Origin: Hyphomicrobiales bacterium
GTDB lineage: Bacteria > Pseudomonadota > Alphaproteobacteria > Rhizobiales > Devosiaceae
Length of the DNA: 64,000 nt
Assembly: GCA_027487555.1 (NCBI GenBank)
Contig: JAIYDI010000004.1
Coordinates: 186,001-250,000, forward strand
Reading direction: 5' to 3'
The notes below the pieces were generated by a model. It was not told where the DNA came from and searched no databases. It saw nothing but the letters and a program-made list of their open reading frames with translations. Below are positions 63,522 through 64,000 of the stretch, piece after piece. Made by a program: the position numbers and the translations under genes. Every line of letters begins with the position of its first letter. The first letter of the stretch is position 1.

Positions 63522-64000
63522 ATGCCCCTGCCCGACGACCTGATCCTCAATGCCAAGGACGAAGTGACCATCCGCCAGCACCTGGTGCTGGTGGCGCTGG
63601 GGAAGCGCCCGGCGGACCTTGCGATCGAAGTGGGCCGGGTGCTGGCCGTGCATTCGCGGCAATGGCTCGATGACCAGGAAGTCATCGTCTCAGGCCGCCG
63701 CATCGCATATCTTGGGCCGCGCGGCAGTTACAAGGGGGAAGTGGCGAAGCGCGTCAGCTACCCCGGGCTTTCGGCGGTACCGGGCTTTGGCGAAGTGCAC
63801 AAGCATATCGAATCCACCCATCTGACGCCGGAATTCGAGGCGGCGCTGGTGATTCCGCGCGGCAATACCTGGACCTGCGAGGCCTCCCACGAGTTTGCGA
63901 ACGTCAACGGGCCGAAGAATACCGAGTTCTGGCAGAAGGCGCGGCGAGAGGGCTCGCAGCTGAAGGTGTTCATCCAGCCCGGATCGGCGGTGCCGCCGAG
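63522..64000 (+). CDS. Adenine deaminase-like amidohydrolase (3' truncated by window edge)
   Basis: Manual translation from ATG 63522: ...PRGSYKGEVAKRVSYPGLSAVPGFGEVHKHIESTHLTPEFEAALVIPRGNTWTCEASHEFANVNGPKNTEFWQ..., similar to Ade N-terminal region; open to window end. Confidence 0.72.
   Translation, partial: MPLPDDLILNAKDEVTIRQHLVLVALGKRPADLAIEVGRVLAVHSRQWLDDQEVIVSGRRIAYLGPRGSYKGEVAKRVSYPGLSAVPGFGEVHKHIESTHLTPEFEAALVIPRGNTWTCEASHEFANVNGPKNTEFWQKARREGSQLKVFIQPGSAVPP

Overview
This is a high-GC alphaproteobacterial chromosomal window. The gene content looks like Hyphomicrobiales, possibly Devosia-like; that placement is inference. It is almost fully coding, with no rRNA, recognisable tRNA, CRISPR array, transposase or prophage. 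Main blocks: an FtsX-type permease end and DUF3830 protein; a DabA/DabB inorganic-carbon uptake pair with a divergent LysR regulator; a UgpBAEC-like ABC operon with a sugar epimerase; AKR/MFS/SDR/RidA/M81 catabolic genes; a GH20/RpiR/Gfo-Idh amino-sugar block; a two-component/DUF2271/PepSY-flavoreductase/ApbE flavinylation locus; Crp-Fnr and FixJ-like regulators; an HD-GYP/periplasmic molybdopterin-fold/hybrid kinase cluster; a lone flavin-dependent halogenase; three paralogous MFS transporters with mmcB embedded among them; a beta-CASP hydrolase; a RegA/RegB redox pair; and housekeeping genes (metY, pbp1A, gyrB, xseB, tlyA, aroC, pncA, grpE, hrcA, rph, rdgB, hemW), ending in a truncated adenine-deaminase-like gene. 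The most interesting non-standard signals are (i) a ~105 bp two-hairpin repeat in two inverted copies whose CTAG ends supply stop codons of neighbouring ORFs, (ii) a pair of small secreted two-Cys paralogues flanking pncA, (iii) the flavinylation locus with a serine-type candidate acceptor motif, (iv) the HD-GYP/molybdopterin-fold/hybrid-kinase triad, and (v) several families of dispersed intergenic hairpin repeats. All calls come from reading the translations and DNA by eye; no database search was run.
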